From contig SKYL01000309.1 of NCBI GenBank assembly GCA_007127935.1, forward strand, positions 1 to 12,085: a stretch of DNA of 12,085 nt, read 5' to 3'. The position numbers and the translations under genes are program-made. This DNA comes from Halorhodospira sp. (lineage in GTDB: Bacteria > Pseudomonadota > Gammaproteobacteria > Nitrococcales > Halorhodospiraceae). Under the pieces are notes generated by a model. That model saw only the letters and a program-made list of their open reading frames with translations. It searched no databases and was not told where the DNA came from. Positions 1-6,403 of the stretch are shown piece by piece (position 1 is the stretch's first letter; each line of letters starts with the position of its first letter).

Positions 1-122
1 CCGTAAGACTCCGAGAGCACCTTCGTCAACGCCGCCGTCAACGTCGTCTTCCCATGGTCCACGTGACCAATGGTCCCCACATTTACGTGCGGCTTCTTAC
101 GCTCGAACTTCTCCTTGGACAT
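1..122 (-). CDS. tuf: Elongation factor Tu, N-terminal fragment
   Basis: Only the first 40 codons are in the window; the gene runs off the left edge. The translation opens MSKEKFERKKPHVNVGTIGH and continues into VDHGKTTLTAAL, which contains the P-loop GHVDHGKT (about residues 19-26) of EF-Tu. This GTPase delivers aminoacyl-tRNA to the ribosome in the cytoplasm. The ATG at 122-120 is preceded by a GAGGAG Shine-Dalgarno sequence (132-137) nine bases upstream. The gene lies 69 bp downstream of tRNA-Thr and is probably co-transcribed with the three tRNAs, as tufB is in Escherichia coli. Nothing odd is visible in the fragment. Whether a second tuf copy exists elsewhere cannot be seen. Confidence 0.97.
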   Translation of the reverse strand, partial: MSKEKFERKKPHVNVGTIGHVDHGKTTLTAALTKVLSESY

Positions 123-191
123 CGAGATGTTCTCCTCAATTCTCAGGCTCTATCGCCGGGCCTTGATGACTGTCTTCGCGTCGCTATCTTC

Positions 192-267
<76 letters not shown>

Positions 268-305
268 CAATCAAATCGATCCATCTCAACGTTGAGCGGC
301 ATGGC

Positions 306-379
<74 letters not shown>

Positions 380-436
380 GGATGAAACCTCGCTGCCGTC
401 CTGTGCCGCTCGAAACGCTTCACCTACTCGATCATC

Positions 437-521
437 TGGTGGAGGGGGTAGGATTCGAACCTACGAAGGCTGAGCCAGCAGATTTACAGTCTGCCCCCTT
501 TGGCCGCTCGGGAACCCCTCC
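437..521 (-). tRNA. tRNA-Tyr (anticodon GTA)
   Basis: This 85-nt minus-strand class II tRNA has a long variable arm. The acceptor GGAGGGG pairs with CCCCTCC. The anticodon stem GCAGA/TCTGC holds loop CTGTAAA with anticodon GTA. The T-arm reads GTAGGTTCGAATCCTAC, and ACCA is encoded at 437-440. It is the first gene of the tRNA-tuf unit and starts about 17 bases after a good sigma-70 promoter. Confidence 0.97.
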
Positions 522-537
522 CAACGTAGGACGCGGT

Positions 538-566
538 ATTCTGAGCATCCGTGCTCACCCTGTCAA
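538..566 (-). promoter_or_regulatory. Sigma-70 promoter of the tRNA-Tyr/Gly/Thr-tuf operon
   Basis: On the minus strand a perfect -35 TTGACA (566-561) is followed after exactly 17 bp by CAGAAT (543-538), which matches 4 of 6 positions of TATAAT. A GC-rich stretch ACCGCGTCC follows the -10, resembling the discriminator of stringently controlled stable-RNA promoters. The predicted start is roughly ten bases upstream of the mature tRNA-Tyr. The element lies in the 58-bp gap after the last oxidase-operon gene, and no terminator is visible in that gap. Confidence 0.75.
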
Positions 567-579
567 GGACCCGTCTACC

Positions 580-765
580 CTATCCGGTCATTCGCTGAGC
601 GATCTCGAAGGCGATCACGGCCAAGGGAAGGAAGATCATGAAGAAGACAATGGTGCGGTATCCCTCGAAGGGCCGACCGCGCATGCGCTCCAGGGTCCGG
701 AGGATCCAGTCGGAGCCGACGTAGATCACGACGAGGATCAGACCCATAAGAAGGACTTCGGCCAT
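580..765 (-). CDS. Small two-helix membrane protein (61 aa)
   Basis: I do not recognise a family. The 61-residue product has two hydrophobic stretches, about residues 4-18 and 38-57. They are joined by a basic, charged loop with RTLERMRGRPFEGYR. It therefore looks like a hairpin membrane protein with the loop on the cytoplasmic side. The ATG at 765 is chosen because AAGGTG lies five bases upstream (771-776) and because an earlier start would run deep into the neighbouring gene. It begins 20 bp after the stop of the second heme-copper subunit I. It is the last gene of that module and is most simply an accessory subunit of the same complex. Oxidases commonly carry such small helical subunits, but that assignment is inference from position only. 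Confidence 0.75.
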   Translation of the reverse strand: MAEVLLMGLILVVIYVGSDWILRTLERMRGRPFEGYRTIVFFMIFLPLAVIAFEIAQRMTG

Positions 766-785
766 GGTTACACCTTGAGTTGTTC

Positions 786-2201
786 TTAGTTGTTCGCCGA
801 CTGTTGCCCCGGTGCGGATACGACGTCGCCGTTCCGCCCTCGCCGCACCGAAAGCAAGACGATCACAAGATAAAGCACGCCCCCGATCACCGCCACTAAG
901 CCACCCATGCCCATCACCGCCATGCCGAGAATCTCGGCGACTCCCTCGAGCCCCTGATCGGCGCCGGCGGTCTTCCGTTGAACGCCGTGTCCTCCCGACC
1001 ACGCCAATCCAAGTACATGCACCAACTGCCCAATGCCGTAGACGTATGGCTGGACGGTCACCAGCCGGGCCGACGGCAAACGGTACCCGAGGGCGGGCAA
1101 CAGGTGGTAGGTCAACCCCATGAACGCCAACGTCACCGCGGTGATGCTGCCGTGGTAGTGGGCGGGGATGATCACGTTGCTCTCGGTGATCATAAAACCG
1201 AGGATACCGCCGACACCGAACAGGGCGACGGACAGGCCCAGCGCCGCCAGCAGGGAGTGCCGCGGCGCCATCGTGGCCGGCGCGCCGCCCGCGCCACGCA
1301 ACAAAGCGATGACCAACGCCAACCCGAGCGGTAACGCCGCCAACCCACCGCCATAGATCATCATGGCCGTCATCGACTGACGGTACTGATAGGTCACCAC
1401 TTCATGGGCCAGATGGATCAACGGCGTGGCAAACGCCGGGAGCAACCCCAGCAACAACAACCCAATGACCAGACGCGGGGTCATCGGCACGCGCAGTCCG
1501 GCCACGCCGGCCAACCACAACCAGGCGATCAGCATTAACTGGGTGAAAGTGATCTGGATGACGTGGCCACCACCCCAGAACAGCGCCTCATAGTAGGCCG
1601 CCGCTCCGAGGTCACGAGGGAGATCCAAAAAGGTCCAGGCCAGCGACACCAGCGCCAGGGCACTGGCGACCAGCGCGGTATGCCCGCCAAAACGCAACGC
1701 CGCGGCGCCATCCCACCGCCGCCCCAGCGGTTCCGCGGCGGCGCAGCCGTAAACCGTCAACGCGGCGAATCCGAGGCCGAAAAGGAAGAGACCGGTCAGA
1801 AAGACCGGGGCATCCAGGACCGGCACATAGTTATTCATGATGGCTGGTCCGGCGCCGACAAACGGTGAGGCCGTGATGACCAACGTCCCCAACACTGCCA
1901 ACCCCCATCCCGCCCACGCAACCGGTAGCGCTTGATCACTACTGGTAACGCTCCAGAAAACCCCGGCGAAGGCCAGAAGCCAAACCAGAACGGAGAGGTC
2001 CACATGGACCACCAGCGCCACCTGGAAAAAGTCGACCCAGGGGAAGACGTCGCCGATATACGGCATTCTGGACAGCACGATGAGGACCGCGAAGAGCCCC
2101 GACAAGATCAAGGCCGCCACGGCCAACATCAGCCATGCGTTGCACAGCCGACCCCGCCCGGAGCGGGGAACCGGCAGTTGATACAGTGGGTAGGAATTCA
2201 T
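786..2201 (-). CDS. Atypical heme-copper oxidoreductase subunit I (NorB/cbb3-like)
   Basis: This 471-aa integral membrane protein has about 12 hydrophobic segments and belongs to the heme-copper oxidase superfamily. A helix II heme ligand is visible at His66 (VVHVDLSVLVW). A helix VI metal-site histidine is at His213 (FWGGGHVIQ), and the helix X pair is at His348/His350 (IPAHYHGS). Oxygen reductases of the A and B families have Tyr four residues after the helix VI His; here that residue is Ile217, with Gln216 beside it. The usual adjacent HH of helix VII is also absent, and the nearest candidates are His263 and His266 in PLIHLAHEV. No CuA subunit or cytochrome c is encoded in this module, so electrons probably come from the cytochrome b fusion protein. 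The ATG at 2201 has only a weak CAGG ribosome site. The protein is likely NO- or O2-reducing; sequence alone does not decide which. Confidence 0.85.
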   Translation of the reverse strand: MNSYPLYQLPVPRSGRGRLCNAWLMLAVAALILSGLFAVLIVLSRMPYIGDVFPWVDFFQVALVVHVDLSVLVWLLAFAGVFWSVTSSDQALPVAWAGWGLAVLGTLVITASPFVGAGPAIMNNYVPVLDAPVFLTGLFLFGLGFAALTVYGCAAAEPLGRRWDGAAALRFGGHTALVASALALVSLAWTFLDLPRDLGAAAYYEALFWGGGHVIQITFTQLMLIAWLWLAGVAGLRVPMTPRLVIGLLLLGLLPAFATPLIHLAHEVVTYQYRQSMTAMMIYGGGLAALPLGLALVIALLRGAGGAPATMAPRHSLLAALGLSVALFGVGGILGFMITESNVIIPAHYHGSITAVTLAFMGLTYHLLPALGYRLPSARLVTVQPYVYGIGQLVHVLGLAWSGGHGVQRKTAGADQGLEGVAEILGMAVMGMGGLVAVIGGVLYLVIVLLSVRRGRNGDVVSAPGQQSANN

Positions 2202-2227
2202 CCGTTGCCTGCTACCGCTCCTCGCCC

Positions 2228-2767
2228 TTACCGGACATCCGCGGCTTCTAGATCCACATTCCGCAGCACGAAGCCGCCCGCCTGGGCACTGAAATCGATC
2301 ACCAGCGACTGGCCGCCCTGAAGGGTCACTTCCTTCTTCTGGACGTAGTTGAACTCGTCCGTCTCCACCTGATCCCGCATCTTCATTGTCAAATAGTGGC
2401 GGCCTTCCGGCACCGTCACCGCGTGGTAGACGTACGAACGGCCATCCCGGTGCAGCCCCGTGGGCGCGATCGTATCACCGTAGATCATCTCCCCGTCCAG
2501 CCAGATCTCCACCGTGATCGGGACGCGTCCACGCGGACACTTCTCTTCCACCCGCATATTCGGCGGCAATGCAGCCTTCTCTTCTTCCGTCAGCGGCCGG
2601 CACTCCCCCTCCCGCTCGCCGAGGTGGGCAAAGGTGACGGTCACACGGGCATGATCCGAGGGCACGAATGTATGGACCGGTGATGTAGAGAGGTAGGCCA
2701 CCACGGCCACAAAGGCCAAATAGAAGATCGCCTGTCCACCGTAACGCACGAGATTACCGCTGTTCAT
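2228..2767 (-). CDS. Membrane-anchored periplasmic protein of unknown family (179 aa)
   Basis: I do not recognise this protein. It has one N-terminal hydrophobic helix (about residues 11-27, AIFYLAFVAVVAYL) and no obvious cleavage site, then a soluble region of about 150 residues. The soluble part is rich in alternating beta-type segments (VTVTF, ITVEIWLDG, YVYHAVTVPEGRHYLTMKM, SLVIDF), suggesting an extracytoplasmic beta-sandwich. Two cysteines, Cys56 and Cys77, flank an acidic, charged loop and could form a disulfide. There is no CuA or heme c motif. The ATG at 2767 is chosen over an upstream in-frame codon at 2803 because a perfect AGGAGG (2774-2779) lies six bases before it. The start overlaps the 3' end of the cytochrome b fusion gene by 14 bp, which implies translational coupling. 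It is probably a structural subunit of the same complex, occupying the place of a subunit II. Confidence 0.85.
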   Translation of the reverse strand: MNSGNLVRYGGQAIFYLAFVAVVAYLSTSPVHTFVPSDHARVTVTFAHLGEREGECRPLTEEEKAALPPNMRVEEKCPRGRVPITVEIWLDGEMIYGDTIAPTGLHRDGRSYVYHAVTVPEGRHYLTMKMRDQVETDEFNYVQKKEVTLQGGQSLVIDFSAQAGGFVLRNVDLEAADVR

Positions 2768-4352
2768 CGTCGGCCTCCTGGGCGGTTCCGCCCACGCCTT
2801 CACTCCCCGACGCCTCGGCGGGGCGGCCCTTCAGGTCTTCCGCCAAGGCGTCGAACTCACGTAAGACCTTGTTACGACCTGGGAGCTTCGTCCACAAGGT
2901 ACGGATGCGGGCACGATCGGCACGCCCACTCAGATATGGTGGGCGTTTCTTTTGGATTCGCTCATCCGTCCACAGGTTCCCCAGGCGGAACTGGCAATCC
3001 GCGCAGTCACAGCCGGTGACCAACACGCCGTCCGCTCCGAGGCCGCGCAACGCGTAATCCATCGCGGAGGGCGGCATCATCCCTGCGCACGGCAGACGTA
3101 CCGGCGCCGCGTTGGGACGATCGATCTCGGTGACGTCCACCGAGTACTCGCAGCCGACCACGAGAATCTTCTGCTCCTGACCCTCCAGCCGGCGCAGCGC
3201 CTCATCGATATCCTGCTTCATTTTCTCCATCGGCCCCTGGGGCATCTCAATGCCGGAGACCAAGGGCGAGGCGTTGCGGAACGGGGAAGACGACGGACAC
3301 GAGCCCGTGCAAATCCCACAACTCGCACATAGCGTCGGATTGACCTTAGCTTCCTTCGGGAACCGCCTTCCGTCGCTGCGTGTAACCATATCGATGGCCC
3401 CGTACGGGCAGTCATCGGCACAGAAGGTGCAGCCGGTACAGTTCTCCAGGATCACCTCGGCCACCGGCTCCCTGCGCTGCGGCGGCAACCACGGCAAGGA
3501 GGCCATGAAGAGGGTCAGCCCGATCAACGCCCCCCACAGGACAAACGGTCCGGTGTAGTCCAATATCGGATAGATCGGAAGGTAGAACCAATCGATACTC
3601 AACTGCGTCGGCACCACGCTGAGATCGGCCGGACCCTGGCTCTCCGCAGGGCGGAGCACGGACAGCACCATCAGGGCGGTGAAGGTTCCGATCATCAGCG
3701 GACGCGGCGGATTGATCTTCGGGCGAATGATCCGCAGCAAGTGGAACCACAGGCCGAGCACCAGAATGATGGGTAGGCCCACCAGATGGATGAAGGCCAT
3801 CAACGTGAAGAAGCGTTCGCTGACCAACTCCTCAATGACGAAGTTTCGGGCCATCGGATCGGTAAAGACCGGGAGCACATCGAGCAACTCGGCGGTGTTG
3901 AGGGCGATGTACTGTGCCAGCTTGTCCCACACCAGCCAGTAGCCGGTGATACCGAAGATGTAGACCATCCACAGCAACGGCACCCCGGTGAACCACGAAT
4001 ACCAGCGGAACCCGCGGTTTCGATCACGCAGGAACTCACGGGAAAGGTGAAGAATCATGGTGATCACCGCCGCATCGGAGGCGTACCGATGCAGGCTGCG
4101 CATCACGCCCGCGTGCCACCAATGATCGTAGGTGATCCGTTCCAGGGAGTCGTAGGCCCCGGAGAGGCTCGTCTCATAGAAGGCGAACAGGTAGAGACCG
4201 CTGATGAGCACGACCCAGAAGAAGAAGATGGTCAGAGCACCCAGGTGGTGCAACGGGTTGTTCTGGCCGCCGAAGACGGCGGTAAAACCGTCCTCGATGT
4301 GCTGGATAAAATGGTTGATCCGCCTGCGTACCGTAAGCGCCACTGCTGCCAC
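2754..4352 (-). CDS. Cytochrome b - ferredoxin - MvhD-like fusion protein
   Basis: This 532-aa fusion has three parts. Residues about 15-290 are a bc1/b6f-type cytochrome b with six likely helices. Heme-ligand pairs are His88/His102 (13 residues between) and His189/His204 (14 between, the b6 spacing), plus GITGYWLVWDK. IDWFYLPIYPIL (253-264) aligns with the PEWY region of the quinol site. Residues 305-315 and 342-352 are two CxxCxxCxxxCP sites, each expected to bind [4Fe-4S]. Residues about 395-500 resemble MvhD/FlpD of hydrogenase-heterodisulfide reductase systems, with Cys401, 422, 448, 450 and 453 as probable [2Fe-2S] ligands. By analogy with bc1 the C-terminal half is cytoplasmic. It likely moves electrons between a cytoplasmic donor and quinone or the adjacent heme-copper subunit. 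No Rieske protein or cytochrome c1 is present. The start is GTG at 4352, or possibly GTG 4343, which has the better-spaced GGGGTGG upstream. Confidence 0.88.
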   Translation of the reverse strand: MAAVALTVRRRINHFIQHIEDGFTAVFGGQNNPLHHLGALTIFFFWVVLISGLYLFAFYETSLSGAYDSLERITYDHWWHAGVMRSLHRYASDAAVITMILHLSREFLRDRNRGFRWYSWFTGVPLLWMVYIFGITGYWLVWDKLAQYIALNTAELLDVLPVFTDPMARNFVIEELVSERFFTLMAFIHLVGLPIILVLGLWFHLLRIIRPKINPPRPLMIGTFTALMVLSVLRPAESQGPADLSVVPTQLSIDWFYLPIYPILDYTGPFVLWGALIGLTLFMASLPWLPPQRREPVAEVILENCTGCTFCADDCPYGAIDMVTRSDGRRFPKEAKVNPTLCASCGICTGSCPSSSPFRNASPLVSGIEMPQGPMEKMKQDIDEALRRLEGQEQKILVVGCEYSVDVTEIDRPNAAPVRLPCAGMMPPSAMDYALRGLGADGVLVTGCDCADCQFRLGNLWTDERIQKKRPPYLSGRADRARIRTLWTKLPGRNKVLREFDALAEDLKGRPAEASGSEGVGGTAQEADDEQR

Positions 4353-4383
4353 CCCGCTGTACTACCCGATCACTGGGACTGTC

Positions 4384-4389
4384 ACCGTA
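4384..4389 (-). promoter_or_regulatory. Candidate -10 element of the cytochrome b operon
   Basis: The minus-strand hexamer TACGGT fits the TAnnnT core of a sigma-70 -10. It starts exactly 22 bases after the FNR/DNR-type box at 4412-4425. That is the geometry of a class II activated promoter, with the box centred near -41.5 and a start near 4377. There is no recognisable -35, as expected for such a promoter. The leader to the GTG start would be about 25-35 bases. Confidence 0.5.
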
Positions 4390-4411
4390 AAGCAATATCG
4401 CGAATACATCT

Positions 4412-4425
4412 TTGTTACTGATCAA
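4412..4425 (-). promoter_or_regulatory. FNR/DNR-type operator
   Basis: On the minus strand the sequence reads TTGATCAGTAACAA, against the FNR/DNR consensus TTGAT-N4-ATCAA: nine of ten defined positions match. The symmetry extends to CTTTGAT...AACAAAG (4410-4427). It lies between the SCO stop codon (4432) and the cytochrome b fusion start, directly upstream of a suitably spaced -10. It suggests activation by an FNR/ANR or NO-sensing DNR/NnrR-type CRP-family regulator. Box sequence alone does not separate these. Confidence 0.7.
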
Positions 4426-4431
4426 AGATTA

Positions 4432-5268
4432 CTATGTTCCGGGCCGTTTTCTTCGGAAGATCTCCCGCAATAAGAAGACGATCGTGCCACTGATGATGAT
4501 CGCGCCGATAAAGATCCCGGCGAACAGTGAGTAATCAAAGTAATAACGGTCCGCCTTCGGGTCATACACCGTACAGAAGAGACGAACCCGGTCACCCAGC
4601 CGCTCCATGAACCCCTGGTCCGGCTGCGGCTGGCCCCATGCCAGCTGTTTCAGCGGATTGACCAGTTGGGGCGTGCTGACCACCTCCCCATAGACGTGGC
4701 GGTAGACCTGGCCCTCTCGATCCAACACCGTGGCCTTGACCGTATGGTCGAATCCACGGGGCGAGGAGAAGTAGACAAAACCGATGTCGGCCGCCAAGCG
4801 ATCGATGGTCTCTTGATCCGGCGCGCTGAGAAAGTACCACTCACGGGTCCGCACGCCGTAGCGGTTGGCGAAGTGGCGCATCCGATCGGGAGTGTCGACG
4901 TGGGCGTCAAAACCGATGGTCGCCACGCGGAAGCTGTCGTCACCGATCGCGTCACGGGCTCTTTGAACGGCTTGGTCCAAGTGACGGGTATGCGCGGGGC
5001 ACTCACTGGGACAACTGGTGTAGACGAGGCTCAACACCAACGGCCGATCGAGAAGGTCGCTCAGCCGTACGAGCTCCCCATCGCGATCGGTGAACTCGTA
5101 GTCGGCGACCTGGTTCCCGATGGCGTCCTGGCTGTATTGGATCACTTCATCCACGCTGAAGGCGCGGAAATCGATCTCCTCCGCCACCGCCACGCTCCAG
5201 GCAAGAACACCGATCCACAACCCGGCAACGACCCGATACATGGCACCCGCCTTAGCCCTTACGGCCAT
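4432..5268 (-). CDS. senC: SCO1/SenC family copper chaperone, C-terminally anchored
   Basis: The product (278 aa from the ATG at 5268) is a thioredoxin-fold protein of the SCO family. It delivers copper to the CuA or CuB site of heme-copper oxidases at the outer face of the cytoplasmic membrane. The copper-binding CxxxC is Cys86/Cys90 (TSCPSECP) and the third ligand is His175 (GFDHTVKATVLD). An N-terminal hydrophobic stretch ending AVA-EE near residue 29 reads as a signal peptide. Unlike most SCO proteins it has a second transmembrane helix at the C-terminus (about 247-267) followed by FRRKRPGT. An in-frame TTG at 5283 is rejected because it lies in the T-run of a hairpin terminator. ATG 5241 (269 aa) is also possible. 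It follows ctaB and precedes the cytochrome b module by 79 bp. The neighbouring CuA subunit II is the obvious client. Confidence 0.93.
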   Translation of the reverse strand: MAVRAKAGAMYRVVAGLWIGVLAWSVAVAEEIDFRAFSVDEVIQYSQDAIGNQVADYEFTDRDGELVRLSDLLDRPLVLSLVYTSCPSECPAHTRHLDQAVQRARDAIGDDSFRVATIGFDAHVDTPDRMRHFANRYGVRTREWYFLSAPDQETIDRLAADIGFVYFSSPRGFDHTVKATVLDREGQVYRHVYGEVVSTPQLVNPLKQLAWGQPQPDQGFMERLGDRVRLFCTVYDPKADRYYFDYSLFAGIFIGAIIISGTIVFLLREIFRRKRPGT

Positions 5269-5282
5269 CCGACCCCTACTCA

Positions 5283-5313
5283 AAAATTAGGCCGCGACCC
5301 ATCGGCCGCGGCC
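5283..5313 (-). terminator. Hairpin with T-run upstream of the SCO gene
   Basis: On the minus strand GGCCGCG (5313-5307) and CGCGGCC (5296-5290) form a GC-only 7-bp stem around a 10-base loop, followed by TAATTTTTG. This has the form of a Rho-independent terminator for ctaB. It ends only about 15 bases before the ATG of the SCO gene, with no room for a promoter in between, so it may act as an attenuator rather than a full stop. Confidence 0.55.
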
Positions 5314-5340
5314 CCCAAACTAACGAACAAAACTCTTCCT

Positions 5341-5385
5341 GCAGTGACCGCTTGTTTTTTTAGACCCGTAGGCGGTCGCCACTGC
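5341..5385. repeat. Imperfect inverted repeat between ctaB and SCO gene
   Basis: GCAGTGACCGC (5341-5351) pairs with GCGGTCGCCACTGC (5372-5385). The stem has 11 pairs interrupted by a three-base bulge, around a 20-base loop that holds a run of seven T on the plus strand. It lies 20 bp after the ctaB stop codon and has no T-run after the stem on the minus strand. It may be an RNA-stabilising or processing hairpin. Confidence 0.5.
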
Positions 5386-5405
5386 TGAAGCCGATCCCCG
5401 CTCGG

Positions 5406-6269
5406 TCAGAAGAGTTGGGCATCCACCACCGCCGCTCCCAGCACCAGCACCAGTTGCATCAGCGATGCATAGAAGCTGGCCATGGCCCGCTCCGGGCCCG
5501 GATTCTGGAGGAGCTGCACATTCTTATACAAGAAGTACGCGCCTCCCAAGCCGGCACCCGCCAAGTAGAACCAGCCAAGCCCGAACCAAAACGGCAGTAG
5601 AGAGACACCCACCAGCAGGACGGAGTTGGCCACAATGGCCTGGGCCGCCCGCCGGTCGCCCACCACCACCGGCAACATCGGCACACCGGCCGCAGCGTAA
5701 TCCTTGCGCAGCGCGATGGCCAAGCTCCAGAAATGGGATGGGGTCCACAAAAAGAGCACCACCGCCATAATCACCGGCAGCGCGCTCAAGCCGGGATCAA
5801 CTACGGCCGCTCCGGCCAACACCGCGAAGCTGCCGGCCAGGCCGCCCAACACGATATTGAGCCAGCTCCGGCGCTTGAGCCAGATGGTGTAGACCACCGC
5901 ATAAAAAAACGCGCCGAGAAAGACGTAGAGCGCCGCCCACAGATTCAGGGCCAACGCCGCCATGCCCACCGACACGATCAACATGGAATAAAGAAGCAAC
6001 GGCCAACCGGGCCCATCGGAAAATGCCCCGGTCACGAACGGCCGCCCCCGTGTACGCGCCATGCGCGCATCGAGATCGCGCTCCAGATACTGATTGAATC
6101 CACCGGCACTCGCCGAGGAGAGCAGCACTGCAAGCGCCAGTACCAAAACCTGCCAAAGAGGTATGGAGGGTCCCGGCGTGATCGCCAGCCCCGCCACGGC
6201 AGTCAACGCGATGGTGATGCCGATACGAAGCTTAAAGACGCTCCAGAGCTGTGCCGCCATGGTCGCCAT
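5406..6269 (-). CDS. ctaB: Protoheme IX farnesyltransferase (heme O synthase)
   Basis: This 287-aa polytopic membrane enzyme of the UbiA prenyltransferase family transfers farnesyl from farnesyl diphosphate to heme B, giving heme O. The first Asp-rich site is N59QYLERDLDARM, followed by RTRGRP, both typical of CtaB/CyoE. The cytoplasmic loop motif YTIWLKRRS (127-135) and the later AAGVPMLPVV are also family signatures. Length and about nine helices match the family. The ATG at 6269 has AGAGG five bases upstream; an ATG three codons later is possible. It lies downstream of subunit I beyond a strong hairpin. A weak own promoter is possible, with TGTAAT at 6290-6295. With the heme A synthases on the opposite strand it would supply heme O or A to the oxidases here. 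Confidence 0.97.
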   Translation of the reverse strand: MATMAAQLWSVFKLRIGITIALTAVAGLAITPGPSIPLWQVLVLALAVLLSSASAGGFNQYLERDLDARMARTRGRPFVTGAFSDGPGWPLLLYSMLIVSVGMAALALNLWAALYVFLGAFFYAVVYTIWLKRRSWLNIVLGGLAGSFAVLAGAAVVDPGLSALPVIMAVVLFLWTPSHFWSLAIALRKDYAAAGVPMLPVVVGDRRAAQAIVANSVLLVGVSLLPFWFGLGWFYLAGAGLGGAYFLYKNVQLLQNPGPERAMASFYASLMQLVLVLGAAVVDAQLF

Positions 6270-6289
6270 GATCGCCTCTGCATGCTCTC

Positions 6290-6295
6290 ATTACA
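6290..6295 (-). promoter_or_regulatory. Possible -10 element for ctaB
   Basis: The minus-strand hexamer TGTAAT matches five of six positions of TATAAT. It lies 20 bases upstream of the ctaB ATG, after the terminator hairpin of the preceding gene. The best -35 (GAGACC at 18 bp spacing) is poor, so this rests mainly on position and on the need for transcription after a terminator. Confidence 0.3.
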
Positions 6296-6365
6296 TCGAA
6301 AACGGGCCGGAAAGGTCTCTACCGTCCCGTTCTCCGGTCGGTCACCTCTCCTGCGACTTAAGGAA

Positions 6366-6396
6366 GAGGGGCGGGTGATGAAACCACCCGCCCCTC
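6366..6396 (-). terminator. Strong hairpin terminator after subunit I
   Basis: GAGGGGCGGGTG and CACCCGCCCCTC form a perfect 12-bp GC-rich stem around a 7-base loop (6378-6384), 7 bp after the subunit I stop codon. The following minus-strand sequence is TTCCTTAAG, a modest T-tract. It probably ends most transcripts of the subunit II-subunit I genes and stabilises their 3' end, with some readthrough into ctaB. Confidence 0.75.
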
Positions 6397-6403
6397 ACCC
6401 CGC

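Noticed and set aside
766..1002. N-terminal extension of the 61-aa protein to position 1002
   Set aside because: The extension is Arg/Gly-rich, overlaps the upstream subunit I gene in another frame and lacks a ribosome site. ATG 765 has AAGGTG five bases before it.
5269..5283. TTG start for the SCO gene at 5283
   Set aside because: The codon lies in the T-run of the hairpin terminator. ATG 5268 follows with a GGGG ribosome site.
4666..5388. 240-aa open frame on the plus strand
   Set aside because: It is antisense to the SCO gene, whose CxxxC and His motifs are clear on the minus strand.
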